From assembly GCF_000620105.1 (NCBI RefSeq), contig NZ_JHVK01000002.1, forward strand, positions 1 to 64,000: 64,000 nt of DNA, given 5' to 3'. Of this stretch, positions 1 through 10,370 are shown one piece after another; the stretch's first letter is position 1; each line of letters begins with the position of its first letter. A program made the translations under genes and the position numbers. Origin of the DNA: Microvirgula aerodenitrificans DSM 15089. GTDB taxonomy: Bacteria > Pseudomonadota > Gammaproteobacteria > Burkholderiales > Aquaspirillaceae. Below the pieces are notes generated by a model. It saw only the letters and a list, made by a program, of their open reading frames with translations. It ran no database searches and was not told the DNA's origin.

Positions 1-101
1 CCACTCGTCAGCGGGAGCAAGCTCCCCTGTTACCGTTCGACTTGCATGTGTAAAGCATGCCGCCAGCGTTCAATCTGAGCCAGGATCAAACTCTTCAGTT
101 C
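1..101 (-). rRNA. rrs: 16S ribosomal RNA, 5' end only (partial)
   Basis: The reverse complement reads into the universal 16S start: AGAGTTTGATCCTGGCTCAG followed by the helix and V1 region typical of Neisseriales, with the loop GGAGCTTGCTCC. The mature 5' end is placed near 101 by analogy with E. coli, three bases before TTGAAGAG (here CTGAAGAG). Transcription runs off the left edge, so the rest of the rRNA operon lies outside the window. The identification is certain; the exact 5' nucleotide is inferred. Confidence 0.97.
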
Positions 102-210
102 AATCTTTGCAAAACTGGCTGACGCAATTCTCAAAAGAACTTCTGAAAGTTCTTCCTTGACTGTGTAAGCCTTGCTTTTCAGCAAGCGCCTACACTTATC
201 GGTTGTCTGT

Positions 211-224
211 TTTGTTAAAGAGCG
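211..224 (-). promoter_or_regulatory. rrn leader boxA antitermination element
   Basis: The minus strand reads CGCTCTTTAACAAA, close to the canonical rRNA boxA (GCTCTTTAACA). It lies about 110 nt upstream of mature 16S and about 60 nt downstream of the predicted start of transcription. boxA recruits NusB/S10 for rRNA antitermination. A small inverted repeat at about 134-155 between boxA and 16S is probably part of the processing stalk. Confidence 0.85.
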
Positions 225-289
225 TTTTTCCGAACTGAATCAGCTACTTGCTGCTTCGTTCGGCGCTGCGTCGTGCAGCGAGGAAGCGA

Positions 290-318
290 ACTATACGTCC
301 GCCCCTCTCTTCCGTCAA
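290..318 (-). promoter_or_regulatory. rrn P1-type sigma-70 promoter
   Basis: On the minus strand TTGACG (313-318) and TATAGT (290-295) are separated by exactly 17 bp. A/T tracts just upstream (about 321-340) resemble an UP element, and the sequence after the -10 is rich in C and G as in stringently controlled rrn promoters. Transcription would start near 283 and run through boxA into 16S. The promoter sits about 70 bp from the end of argJ. Confidence 0.85.
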
Positions 319-385
319 CACCCGTTTTCCGCTTTTTTGTCACCGATTCGGCAAGTCGTTGAGAGAAAAAGGCTTTGTTTCAGCC

Positions 386-1603
386 TCAACTGCGGTAGTC
401 GGCGTTGATGCGCACGTAGTCATAGGAAAAGTCGCAAGTCCACACCGTCGCCGACGCCTCGCCGCGGTTCAGTTTCACCCGGACGGTGATTTCCGGCTGG
501 TTCATCACCCGCTGGCCGTCTTCTTCCCTGTAGGCCGGATTGCGCCCGCCGCCGGTCGCGACCAGGACGTCGTCCAGATACAGGTCCAGCCGGTCCACAT
601 CGAGGTCGTCGATGCCGGCGTAGCCAATGGCCGCCAGCAGCCGGCCCAGGTTCGGGTCGGAGGCGAAGAAGGCAGTCTTGACCAATGGTGAGCGGGCAAT
701 GGCATAAGCGACCTGCTTGCATTCGGCCCGGTCGTGACCGCCTTCGACGGTAACGGTCATGAACTTGGTCGCGCCTTCGCCATCACGGGCGATGGCCTGG
801 GCCAGTTCGATGGCCACGTCACGGACTGCATCATGCAGTTCGGCGTAGCCGGCTGCAGAGTCCGCATCAATAGTCGCATTGCCGGCCTGTCCGCTGGCGA
901 TCAGCAGGAAGCTGTCATTGGTCGAGGTGTCACCATCGACGGTGACACAGTTGAACGACTGGTCGGCAACATCGCGCACCATCTGCTGCAATGCCTGTTG
1001 TCCGATATCCGCGTCGGTGGCGATAAAGCCCAGCATGGTGGCCATGTTCGGATGAATCATGCCGGCGCCCTTGGCAATGCCGGTCACGGTCACGGTCTTG
1101 CCGTTGACCATGACCTGACGCGAGGTCGCCTTCGGCATGATGTCGGTAGTCATGATCGCCTCGGCGGCATCCAGCCAGTCGGCATGCTGTCGTGTCGGCA
1201 GGGCGGCGATGATGCGGTCGGCCGGCAGCGGTTCCAGGATGACGCCAGTGGAGAACGGCAGGACCTGTTCGACATTGACACCCAGTTCCTCGGCCAGCGC
1301 CGCGCAGATGGCACGGGCACGCTGGCGGCCGTCCTCACCGGTCCCGGCATTGGCATTGCCGGTATTCACGACCAGCGCCCGGATCGGCTGGCCACTGGCC
1401 AGGTGCGCTCTGGACAGAATCACCGGCGCGGCACAGAAGCGGTTGCGGGTGAAAACCCCGGCCACCCGGCATGCCGGCGCCAGCTCCAGCACCAGCACGT
1501 CTCGTCGCTTTGCCTGTTTGACACCGGCCTCCGCGACCGCAAGGGTCACGCCGGGAACAGGGAAAAGCCGGGAACGGTCTGGTTGCTGCAGATTGACGGG
1601 CAT
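386..1603 (-). CDS. argJ: Bifunctional glutamate N-acetyltransferase / amino-acid N-acetyltransferase ArgJ
   Basis: The 405-residue protein matches ArgJ in length and motifs. ArgJ transfers acetyl from N-acetylornithine to glutamate, recycling the acetyl group in arginine synthesis. Visible landmarks are the early NTGNANAGTG segment, STGVI, and the self-cleavage region [14 protein letters not shown], where the nucleophilic Thr heads the beta chain. It is a single gene between the rrn promoter and recQ on the same strand. The start ATG at 1603 is the first one consistent with family length. Whether it makes acetylglutamate itself (bifunctional) or only recycles it cannot be read from the sequence. 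Confidence 0.96.
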   Translation of the reverse strand: MPVNLQQPDRSRLFPVPGVTLAVAEAGVKQAKRRDVLVLELAPACRVAGVFTRNRFCAAPVILSRAHLASGQPIRALVVNTGNANAGTGEDGRQRARAICAALAEELGVNVEQVLPFSTGVILEPLPADRIIAALPTRQHADWLDAAEAIMTTDIMPKATSRQVMVNGKTVTVTGIAKGAGMIHPNMATMLGFIATDADIGQQALQQMVRDVADQSFNCVTVDGDTSTNDSFLLIASGQAGNATIDADSAAGYAELHDAVRDVAIELAQAIARDGEGATKFMTVTVEGGHDRAECKQVAYAIARSPLVKTAFFASDPNLGRLLAAIGYAGIDDLDVDRLDLYLDDVLVATGGGRNPAYREEDGQRVMNQPEITVRVKLNRGEASATVWTCDFSYDYVRINADYRS

Positions 1604-1699
1604 GATGGCTCCAAAAGGTCTGACTTACAGAAAAGCGACCCATTGTAGCGTTTATCGGTCATGCGGCCAGCGTTGTTTCGTCATACAGCCCGCCGGGGA

Positions 1700-3526
<1,827 letters not shown>

Positions 3527-3633
3527 CGACCGGATTGTAAGCAAAAGCGCGCACCTTTGCCGTGCCGGTCGATGCACTGGGGCCGTCGCTGTGCCAAACT
3601 TGCAACCATTCTGTCCTTTTCATCGACTCAGTC

Positions 3634-4104
3634 ATGACTGCTATCCGCCCGCTTATTGTCGCGTCCCTCCTCAGCCTGCTGGCCACCGGCTGCGCCACCC
3701 AGTCCGGCAGCACCTCGTCGCCGGGCAAGTCCGGCACGTCCACGGCGGTGCAGGACGCCGAATGGAAAAACCTCGGCGTGACGCCGAACGGCAATGTGAT
3801 GAACGAGATCGACACGCTGTCGATCCAGCGTCGCGGTTCGCTGGTCACATTCCGCGACCGCAAGACGCTGTTCAATCCGAAGAAGGAAAACCTCGGCGAC
3901 ACGCCGCTGCACAAGCGTTCGATCAATACCTGGCAGATCGACTGCCAGTCGCAGACCTACCGGCTGGTGGCCATGCGCCTGTATGACGACGGGGGTCGCC
4001 AGATCGCCAGCTATTCGTACAATGACAAACAGATCAAACCGGCGGCGATCATTCCCAATTCGGCGAGCTATCAGCAAATGCAGTTCGTCTGCGGCAGGAA
4101 ATAA
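3634..4104 (+). CDS. Small lipoprotein, surface-adhesin E / CNP1-like
   Basis: The 156-residue product has a lipoprotein signal peptide: MTAIRP, a hydrophobic stretch and the lipobox LLATGC, so the mature protein would start at Cys18. The mature part is about 140 residues, with a tryptophan-led start (EWKNLG), a central strand-rich segment and two cysteines (DCQS and FVCG) that could form a disulfide. This layout resembles the small adhesin-E-like lipoproteins of beta- and gammaproteobacteria, but the match is from memory of fold pattern. The ATG directly before the signal peptide was preferred to the one at 3562. The precise function is unknown. Confidence 0.75.
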   Translation: MTAIRPLIVASLLSLLATGCATQSGSTSSPGKSGTSTAVQDAEWKNLGVTPNGNVMNEIDTLSIQRRGSLVTFRDRKTLFNPKKENLGDTPLHKRSINTWQIDCQSQTYRLVAMRLYDDGGRQIASYSYNDKQIKPAAIIPNSASYQQMQFVCGRK

Positions 4105-4122
4105 CGCCGACTACTGTCAACG

Positions 4123-4147
4123 CGCCCGGTCCGCCCCGGGCGTTTTT
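4123..4147 (+). terminator. Intrinsic terminator after the lipoprotein gene
   Basis: CGCCCGG (4123-4129) pairs with CCGGGCG (4136-4142) and is followed by a run of five T. It lies 18 bp after the lipoprotein stop codon and just before parA, so parA probably has little read-through from upstream. Confidence 0.75.
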
Positions 4148-4173
4148 CATGCAGGTTCAACGGAGGACGCGGT

Positions 4174-4965
4174 ATGGCGGCCATCAAGCGAGTCGTTTTC
4201 AATCAGAAGGGCGGCGTCGGCAAATCGACCATCGCCGCCAATCTTGCCGCGGTCGCGGCACATGCCGGACGCCGGGTACTGGTCATCGACCTCGATCCGC
4301 AAGGCAATCTGACTCACTACCTGCTCGGCACCGGGGCCGATACCGTCTCACCGACGCTGTTCGACTGGTTTGACCAGCAACTGAACTTCAGCCTGTTCTC
4401 GAAAGAGACGCGCGACTTCCTGCATGCCACGCCGTATCCGGGCCTGACGCTGATGGCGTCGCATCCGGAGCTGGGCGAACTCGCCGGCAAGCTCGAATCC
4501 CGCTACAAGATGTACAAGCTGCGCGACCTGCTGGTCGAGCTGGCGGCTGATTTCGACGAGGTCTGGATCGACACGCCGCCGGCGCTGAACTTCTTTACCC
4601 GCTCGGCGCTGATCGCTGCCGACCGCTGCCTGATTCCGTTCGACTGCGATGCGTTCGCACGTCAGGCGCTGTACCAGTTGCTCGCCAATGTCGATGAAAT
4701 CCGTGGCGACCACAATCCGGGGCTGACGGTGGAAGGCATTATCGTCAACCAGTTCCAGCCGCGCGCCACCCTGCCCGGCCGCATGGTCGACGAGTTGCTT
4801 GCCGAGGGCCTGCCGGTGCTGGATGTCCGCTTGCAGCATTCGATCCGGGTACGCGAATCACACGAGGCGGCACGGCCGCTGATCCATTTCGATCCGCGTC
4901 ACAAGCTGACCCAGGCATTTACGTCGCTGTATCAGCAATTGGCTGCGGCACCGGCAGTTCGCTGA
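4174..4965 (+). CDS. ParA/Soj-family partition ATPase (orphan)
   Basis: This 263-residue deviant Walker-type ATPase has the P-loop KGGVGKST near residue 13, the Walker A' / switch region DLDPQGN near 43-49 and the IDTPP motif near 131. ParA-family ATPases bind DNA non-specifically when ATP-bound and position chromosomes, plasmids or protein complexes. No parB or parS-like gene follows. The gene stands alone between two intrinsic terminators, so it is probably not the chromosomal parAB pair normally found near gidA. The cargo cannot be deduced. The family call is secure. Confidence 0.9.
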   Translation: MAAIKRVVFNQKGGVGKSTIAANLAAVAAHAGRRVLVIDLDPQGNLTHYLLGTGADTVSPTLFDWFDQQLNFSLFSKETRDFLHATPYPGLTLMASHPELGELAGKLESRYKMYKLRDLLVELAADFDEVWIDTPPALNFFTRSALIAADRCLIPFDCDAFARQALYQLLANVDEIRGDHNPGLTVEGIIVNQFQPRATLPGRMVDELLAEGLPVLDVRLQHSIRVRESHEAARPLIHFDPRHKLTQAFTSLYQQLAAAPAVR

Positions 4966-4985
4966 CGGTACGCACGGCCGGAAAG

Positions 4986-5016
4986 AAAAACGGGAGCCTG
5001 ACGGCTCCCGTTTTTT
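4986..5016. terminator. Bidirectional intrinsic terminator
   Basis: CGGGAGCC (4991-4998) and GGCTCCCG (5003-5010) form an 8-bp stem with loop TGAC. It has six T on the right and five A on the left, so it can serve both the converging parA (plus) and chemotaxis receptor (minus). Confidence 0.9.
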
Positions 5017-5031
5017 GTTCCGGAGTGCCTT

Positions 5032-6915
5032 TTACAGGCGGAAGCGGCTGAACGCCTGCTGCATGCTGCCGGCCAGCCCGGTCAGCGTATCGAGCGTCCC
5101 CTTGGCCGATTGCAGCGCCTGATCGCTGTCGACGATGCGCAGATTGATGCTCTCGGTGCTCTGCGCCATGGCCAGTGCGGCCTTGTGCTGTTCACCGGTC
5201 GACAGCGCGATCGATTCAATCTTGCTCTCGACCTCGCGCATGGTGTCGCTGATGCGGCCGATGCGGTCGCTGGCTTCTCGGGTCAGCGCCACACTCTGGC
5301 TGACCGCCCCGCTGGTGACCTGCATATTGCCGGTCGCGCGCGTGGTCTCGCTCATGATGCTGCCGATCATGGCGCTGATCTCGATGGTCGCCTTGCCGGT
5401 GCGCTCGGCCAGCTTGCGCACTTCGTCCGCCACCACGGCGAAACCGCGTCCCTGCTCGCCGGCACGCGCCGCCTCGATGGCAGCGTTCAGTGCCAGCAGA
5501 TTGGTCTGGTCGGCGATGTCGCTGATCACATTGGTGATCTGGCTGATCTGCTGCGAGCGCTGTTCCAGCGACGACAGCAGGGTCGACAGGTCATCGACCG
5601 CCGACGAGGTCTTGTCCATATCCGTGGCGATGCGCTCGATATGCAGTGCCCCTTCATGCGACGCGTCACCGGTTTCATGCACCATCGCGTCGGTATCGCG
5701 CGCGGCGTCGGCAATCTGCGAGATGCTGACCGACACCTGTTCGATGGTTGCGGCGTTGGCGCTGGATATATCGGCCAGCGCGCGCGAATCCCCCGCCATC
5801 TTGTCGAATGCGCCGCCCAGCGATACCACGCCGCCGGCCAGTTGCACCGCATCGTCGCGCAGTTCGCGGAACATGCCGTTCAGACGCTGGATGAACTGGT
5901 TGAATGCCTGTGCGGTCTCGGCCACTTCGTCTTCGCCCGGCACGTCGATCTGACGAGTCAGGTCACCCTCGCCGGCAGCAATTTCGCGCATCGCGTCGCG
6001 GACCTGGATCAGGCCACGCAGCAGGCGCTGCAGATAGCCGGTCACGAAACCGGTGCACAGCAGCAGCACCAGCAGCGTGGCGCCGACCATGGCACCGACC
6101 AGTTTGAGCAGCGGTCCGGTCAGCACGCTGCGGTCCATCACCATGCCCAGCACCCAGTCGGTCCCGGGCACATCGACCAGTCTGACCAGCGATGGCACGC
6201 GTTCGACCGTCATGTCGGTCAGACCCGGCTCGGCCAGCAGGGACTGGATCCGCGCCGCGTCCAGCCCTTCGGCCACTTCGGCGACGTCTTTCAGTTCCAT
6301 GCCTTCGTGCGGATAGGCAATCAGCTTGCCCTCGCGCGTCATCAGGAAGGCAAAGCCGTCGCCCGGCAGCGCCACGGCACGGACCGATTTGACCAGCTGG
6401 CCGATGACGATATCGCCGGCCACCACTTTTTCACTGCCGTCGACCCGGTGCGCGATGCTGACCACCAGTTCCTTGATGTCGGCACTGGCCGGCTTGTACG
6501 GCGAGGTCACGATGGTGTCGTTGCCGGCACGGGCGCGCTTGAACCACTCACGGCTGGCCGGATCGTAGTCGGGGCTTGGCTTCTGCTTGCCCGGAATGGA
6601 GTAGACCATGTCCTTGCTGGCTCCGTCCCCGACGAACATCTGGGTAAAGCCCCCTGCGGCCGCCAGCGACTGCAGCGACGAGGACACATCCGGCGAGGTA
6701 GCGTGGCGCAGGCCGGCTTCGACCACCTGCTTGCGCACGTCGATCCATTCCTCGACGAAGTGACGCTGGCTGACTGCCACCAGCTCTACCTGCTGTTCCA
6801 GCCCGGTACGCAGATCGCCGCGCAGTTTGAAGAAGGCGACCAGCGTGACGCTGACCGTCGCGACAACGATGGCAACCGCCACCAGCACGATCAGCTTTGT
6901 CTTGATGGATTTCAT
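5032..6915 (-). CDS. Methyl-accepting chemotaxis protein with periplasmic dCache-type sensor
   Basis: The 627-residue receptor has an N-terminal membrane helix (about residues 7-29), a periplasmic region of about 250 residues with the spacing of a double-Cache ligand domain, a second membrane helix near 275-300, a HAMP domain, and a long coiled-coil signalling domain. The highly conserved hairpin tip is present ([20 protein letters not shown]). It would relay ligand binding to CheA/CheW; the ligand is unknown. The ATG at 6915 was chosen because AGGA precedes it at a good distance. No chemotaxis gene is adjacent, so this is a solitary receptor. Confidence 0.93.
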   Translation of the reverse strand: MKSIKTKLIVLVAVAIVVATVSVTLVAFFKLRGDLRTGLEQQVELVAVSQRHFVEEWIDVRKQVVEAGLRHATSPDVSSSLQSLAAAGGFTQMFVGDGASKDMVYSIPGKQKPSPDYDPASREWFKRARAGNDTIVTSPYKPASADIKELVVSIAHRVDGSEKVVAGDIVIGQLVKSVRAVALPGDGFAFLMTREGKLIAYPHEGMELKDVAEVAEGLDAARIQSLLAEPGLTDMTVERVPSLVRLVDVPGTDWVLGMVMDRSVLTGPLLKLVGAMVGATLLVLLLCTGFVTGYLQRLLRGLIQVRDAMREIAAGEGDLTRQIDVPGEDEVAETAQAFNQFIQRLNGMFRELRDDAVQLAGGVVSLGGAFDKMAGDSRALADISSANAATIEQVSVSISQIADAARDTDAMVHETGDASHEGALHIERIATDMDKTSSAVDDLSTLLSSLEQRSQQISQITNVISDIADQTNLLALNAAIEAARAGEQGRGFAVVADEVRKLAERTGKATIEISAMIGSIMSETTRATGNMQVTSGAVSQSVALTREASDRIGRISDTMREVESKIESIALSTGEQHKAALAMAQSTESINLRIVDSDQALQSAKGTLDTLTGLAGSMQQAFSRFRL

Positions 6916-7014
6916 GATCCTGATGCGACGCAAATTCGATTGGGATCGGGATTATGTCAGATCCTCTCAGCCATTTAGTGATTCATATCGTCGGGAGGAG
7001 CTTGTTATGTTCAT

Positions 7015-7051
7015 AACGAATAAATCCATATTTTGTATGGGGTTATTCGTT
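7015..7051. other. Perfect inverted repeat in the intergenic region
   Basis: AACGAATAA (7015-7023) and TTATTCGTT (7043-7051) are perfect inverted arms. A nested pair, CCATA and TATGG, extends the hairpin. It lies directly after the stop of the DMT exporter gene (minus strand). There is no clear T-run on the minus strand, so it may be a 3'-end stabilising hairpin or an operator for the chemotaxis receptor gene. The function is not established. Confidence 0.5.
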
Positions 7052-7056
7052 TTCCG

Positions 7057-7977
7057 TCAGCGCGTTGGCAATGGCGGTTCCGGCTTTAACCGCACTTTTT
7101 CCGGTCCGGCATGCATTTTCCCGGACAGCAGGCTGGCGGCAATGATCAGCCCGCCCCCGATCCATTCCTGCAGGCTCATGCGCTCGGACGCGAGCAGGTA
7201 GGCCGACACGGCGGCGAACACCAGTTCGGTCAGCATCAGGGTCATGACCTGGTTCGCCGGCAGCAGGCTGACGCCATGCTGGGACACGATGCTGGTCGCC
7301 AGCAGGCAGGCGGCGATCAGCACGATTTCCACGCCGATGACCGGCGTCAGCAGGCGGATTTCCCCCATGCGGCCGGACAGGGTCAGCGTGACGGCGGCAA
7401 AGCCGGCCACACCGAGCCAGATGCAGGCCGACTTGACCGGCAGCGCCAGCGATTGTGCGCGCCGCGACAGTACGGTGCCGAGCGAGTAGGCGAAGCCGGC
7501 GGTCAGCGCAAACCATTCATAGCGCTCCGACAGCATCGCCGAGCCACTCCACAGGCCCGGCCGGTACAGGGTGATCGCGCAGCCGAGCAGCGACAGGCCG
7601 ATCACCGCCAGCCCGGCACGGGTCAGCGTTTCCTTCAGGATCAGCCAGGACAGGAAGGCAGTCCACAACGGTGACAGGTAGAACAGCAGCATGACCCGCA
7701 TCACCTGGCCTTCGGTCACGGCCCAGGTGTAGCCAAGATTGGTCCAGCCGAAGATCACCATCAGGACCAGCAGGCGGAACTCGGGGCGGAAATAGCGCTT
7801 GAAGTCGCGCCAGAACAGCGCAATGCCGACCGTGGCGCACAGCAGGTAGACCAGCATCGATGTCATCGACGCCGAGATGCCCTGCTCGGTCAGAAAACGG
7901 AACGGATACCACAGCAGCCCCCACACCAGCGCGGTGGTCAGGGTACAGAGGATGGGGAGGATTTTCAGACTGCGCAT
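7057..7977 (-). CDS. DMT-superfamily (EamA) inner-membrane transporter
   Basis: The product of about 306 residues has ten hydrophobic segments arranged as two EamA repeats, typical of drug/metabolite exporters of the RhaT/YdcZ type. The first helix carries the common ALVWGLLWYPFR pattern, and the second repeat starts near residue 150. Substrate cannot be inferred, since members export amino acids, nucleosides or drugs. Two starts are possible, ATG at 7977 (used) or GTG at 7989; neither has a clear ribosome site. It stands alone and is divergent from dapC. Confidence 0.88.
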   Translation of the reverse strand: MRSLKILPILCTLTTALVWGLLWYPFRFLTEQGISASMTSMLVYLLCATVGIALFWRDFKRYFRPEFRLLVLMVIFGWTNLGYTWAVTEGQVMRVMLLFYLSPLWTAFLSWLILKETLTRAGLAVIGLSLLGCAITLYRPGLWSGSAMLSERYEWFALTAGFAYSLGTVLSRRAQSLALPVKSACIWLGVAGFAAVTLTLSGRMGEIRLLTPVIGVEIVLIAACLLATSIVSQHGVSLLPANQVMTLMLTELVFAAVSAYLLASERMSLQEWIGGGLIIAASLLSGKMHAGPEKVRLKPEPPLPTR

Positions 7978-8200
7978 GACGGTGGGCACCAGCGGTTTTT
8001 GGGGGATCGGTGCAGGTCCGACGGAGACGGGAAACGGCCGGGCGCGGCATCGCTCCCCGTTGTGGTGGGGAGACCCCGCTGCGTGCTTCCGTTCGGCATG
8101 GTGTGATTTACGGACGGCCTGAGGATTTTCTGCTTGGCGGATGGCAGGGCGGGCTTTTAGTATCCAGTGTTTTGCAGTCGCACAAAATGAATCCGCCGCG
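7978..8200. other. Intergenic region between eamA and dapC
   Basis: This stretch of about 220 bp must hold the divergent promoters of the exporter gene and dapC. I see no confident -35/-10 pair, no strong hairpin with T-run and no coding potential. Confidence 0.4.
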
Positions 8201-9403
8201 ATGAATCCTCACCTAGAGCGCCTTGAACCTTACCCGTTCCAGAAGTTGCGCGACCTGTTCGGCGAACTGAGCCCGAATACGGAATATTCTGCCATCAACC
8301 TGTCGATAGGCGAACCCAAGCACCCGACACCGGCGGTCATCAAAGAGACACTGGCCGCGGCGCTCGAGTGTCTGGGTGAGTATCCGCCGACGCTTGGCGG
8401 CCTGCCGCTGCGCGAAGCCTGTGCCGACTGGCTGGTTCGCCGCTACGGCATTGCCCGCCCCGATCCGGCCAGCCAGGTGCTGCCGGTGCTTGGCAGCCGC
8501 GAGGCGCTGTTCTCGTTTGCGCAGGCGGTCATTGCACCGCGCGCCGACGGCCAGCGGCCGGTGGTGATTTCGCCGAACCCGTTCTACCAGATCTATGAAG
8601 GCGCGGCGCTGCTGGCCGGTGCCGAGCCCTGCTATGTGAACTGCACGGCCGCCACCGGCTTCGTCCCGGACTGGGACAGCATCCCGGCCGAGGTCTGGGC
8701 CCGGACCCAGCTGGTCTTCGCCTGCAGCCCGGGCAACCCGACCGGCGGCGTGATGGGACTGGACGGCTGGCGCAAGCTGTTTGCCCTGTCCGACCGCTAC
8801 GGTTTTGTCATCGCTTCCGACGAGTGCTACTCGGAAATCCATGCCGGCCAGCCGCCGCTGGGCGGGCTGGAAGCCGCAAGCCGGCTGGGCCGTACCGACT
8901 TCCGCCGGCTGGTCATGTTTACCAGTCTGTCCAAGCGCTCGAACGCCCCCGGGCTGCGCTCCGGCTTCGTCGCCGGCGACAGCGCCATCCTCAAGGGTTT
9001 CCTGCTGTACCGCACCTACCACGGCAGCGCCATGAGCCCGGCAGTGCAACTGGCCAGCCGCGCGGCCTGGAACGACGAAGCCCATGTCGACGACAACCGC
9101 GCGCGCTATGCGGAGAAGTTCACTGCCGTCACGCCGATCATCAGTCGCGTGCTCGACACGCGCCGGCCCGATGCCGGTTTCTACCTGTGGGCAAAAGTGC
9201 CCGGTGGCAGCGACACGGCTTTCGCCCGCGAGCTGTATGCGCGCTACCACGTCACTGTGCTGCCGGGCTCGTTCCTGGCCCGCCACGCGCACGGCATCAA
9301 TCCCGGTGCCGGCTATGTCCGCATTGCGCTGGTCGCGCCGCTCGATGCCTGCGTCGAGGCGGCGTGGCGCATCGTCGATTGCGTGCATACTGCCACTAAT
9401 TGA
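8201..9403 (+). CDS. dapC: Succinyldiaminopimelate transaminase DapC
   Basis: This fold-type I PLP aminotransferase of 400 residues would convert N-succinyl-2-amino-6-ketopimelate to N-succinyl-LL-diaminopimelate, with glutamate as donor, in lysine and peptidoglycan precursor synthesis. Landmarks are the opening NPHLERLEPYPFQKL, the GNPTGG loop and the PLP-lysine motif SLSKRSN followed by RSGF. The dapC name rather than a generic aminotransferase is supported by dapD following 42 bp downstream, the usual betaproteobacterial pairing. The ATG at 8201 gives the family-standard N-terminus; an in-frame ATG at 8141 is upstream. Confidence 0.94.
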   Translation: MNPHLERLEPYPFQKLRDLFGELSPNTEYSAINLSIGEPKHPTPAVIKETLAAALECLGEYPPTLGGLPLREACADWLVRRYGIARPDPASQVLPVLGSREALFSFAQAVIAPRADGQRPVVISPNPFYQIYEGAALLAGAEPCYVNCTAATGFVPDWDSIPAEVWARTQLVFACSPGNPTGGVMGLDGWRKLFALSDRYGFVIASDECYSEIHAGQPPLGGLEAASRLGRTDFRRLVMFTSLSKRSNAPGLRSGFVAGDSAILKGFLLYRTYHGSAMSPAVQLASRAAWNDEAHVDDNRARYAEKFTAVTPIISRVLDTRRPDAGFYLWAKVPGGSDTAFARELYARYHVTVLPGSFLARHAHGINPGAGYVRIALVAPLDACVEAAWRIVDCVHTATN

Positions 9404-9445
9404 ATTTTCGACCCCTTTTGCCATCCGATTGAAAAGGCCTGCCCC

Positions 9446-10267
9446 ATGAATCCGAATCAAGCCCTGATCGAAGAAGCGTTTGAACGCCGCGCCGACATCT
9501 CTCCCGCCACCGTCACCGCCGAAGTGAAAGCCGCCGTCGACGCGGTCATCGCCGAACTGGATGCCGGCACGCTGCGCGTGGCAGAGAAGCTCGACGGCGA
9601 GTGGATCACCCATCAATGGCTGAAGAAGGCGGTGCTGCTGTCGTTCCGCATCCGCGACAACGCCGTGTCCGACGATGGCGTGAACCGCTTCTTCGACAAG
9701 GTCGATACCAAGTTTGCCGACTGGGATGCGGCACGCTTCCAGGCTGCCGGTTTCCGCGTGGTACCGGGTGCGGTCGCGCGCAAGGGCTCGTTCATCGCCC
9801 GCAATACCGTGCTGATGCCAAGCTATGTGAATATCGGCGCCTATGTCGACGAAGGCACCATGGTTGATACCTGGGCCACGGTCGGCAGCTGCGCGCAGAT
9901 CGGCAAGAACGTCCACCTGTCCGGCGGTGTCGGCATCGGCGGCGTACTCGAACCGCTGCAGGCCAATCCGACCATCATCGGCGACAACTGCTTTATCGGC
10001 GCCCGCTCGGAAATCGTCGAGGGCGTGATCGTCGAAGAAGGTTCGGTCATCTCGATGGGGGTGTATATCGGCCAGAGCACCAAGATCTATGATCGCGAAA
10101 CCGGCGAAGTCAGCTATGGCCGCGTGCCGGCCGGCTCGGTGGTGGTGTCGGGCAACCTGCCGTCGGCCGATGGCAAGTACAGCCTGTACTGCGCCGTGAT
10201 CGTGAAGAAGGTCGATGCCAAGACCCGTGCCAAGACCAGCATCAACGAGCTGCTGCGCGGGATCTGA
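9446..10267 (+). CDS. dapD: 2,3,4,5-tetrahydropyridine-2,6-dicarboxylate N-succinyltransferase DapD
   Basis: The 273-residue protein matches DapD in length. It has a helical N-terminal domain and a left-handed beta-helix of hexapeptide repeats (from about residue 110, with [20 protein letters not shown] and later repeats). It uses succinyl-CoA to make N-succinyl-2-amino-6-ketopimelate, the substrate of the enzyme encoded just upstream. dapC and dapD thus form a two-gene operon closed by a strong terminator. The start ATG follows a purine-rich AAAAGG stretch. Confidence 0.97.
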   Translation: MNPNQALIEEAFERRADISPATVTAEVKAAVDAVIAELDAGTLRVAEKLDGEWITHQWLKKAVLLSFRIRDNAVSDDGVNRFFDKVDTKFADWDAARFQAAGFRVVPGAVARKGSFIARNTVLMPSYVNIGAYVDEGTMVDTWATVGSCAQIGKNVHLSGGVGIGGVLEPLQANPTIIGDNCFIGARSEIVEGVIVEEGSVISMGVYIGQSTKIYDRETGEVSYGRVPAGSVVVSGNLPSADGKYSLYCAVIVKKVDAKTRAKTSINELLRGI

Positions 10268-10291
10268 GCCCGGCCGCGACAGCAATATGAC

Positions 10292-10327
10292 AATGCCGCC
10301 CCCCTGATCAGGGGGGCGGCATTTTTT
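10292..10327 (+). terminator. Strong intrinsic terminator of dapC-dapD
   Basis: A 14-bp perfect stem (10292-10305 with 10310-10323, loop GATC) is followed by a T-run. It lies about 25 bp after dapD and can also serve the converging permease gene on the minus strand. Confidence 0.93.
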
Positions 10328-10370
10328 GTGTGAACGCGGCCAGGTGGAGCGACCGCCACGCTACGGGGCG

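Noticed and set aside
6916-7010. Sigma-28 promoter for the chemotaxis receptor
   Set aside because: A GATCGGG element is present, but no TAAA lies at the required 15-bp distance.
8213-10285. 690-codon open frame antisense to dapC and dapD
   Set aside because: It spans two well-supported genes and their gap on the other strand, and its translation has no recognisable domain.
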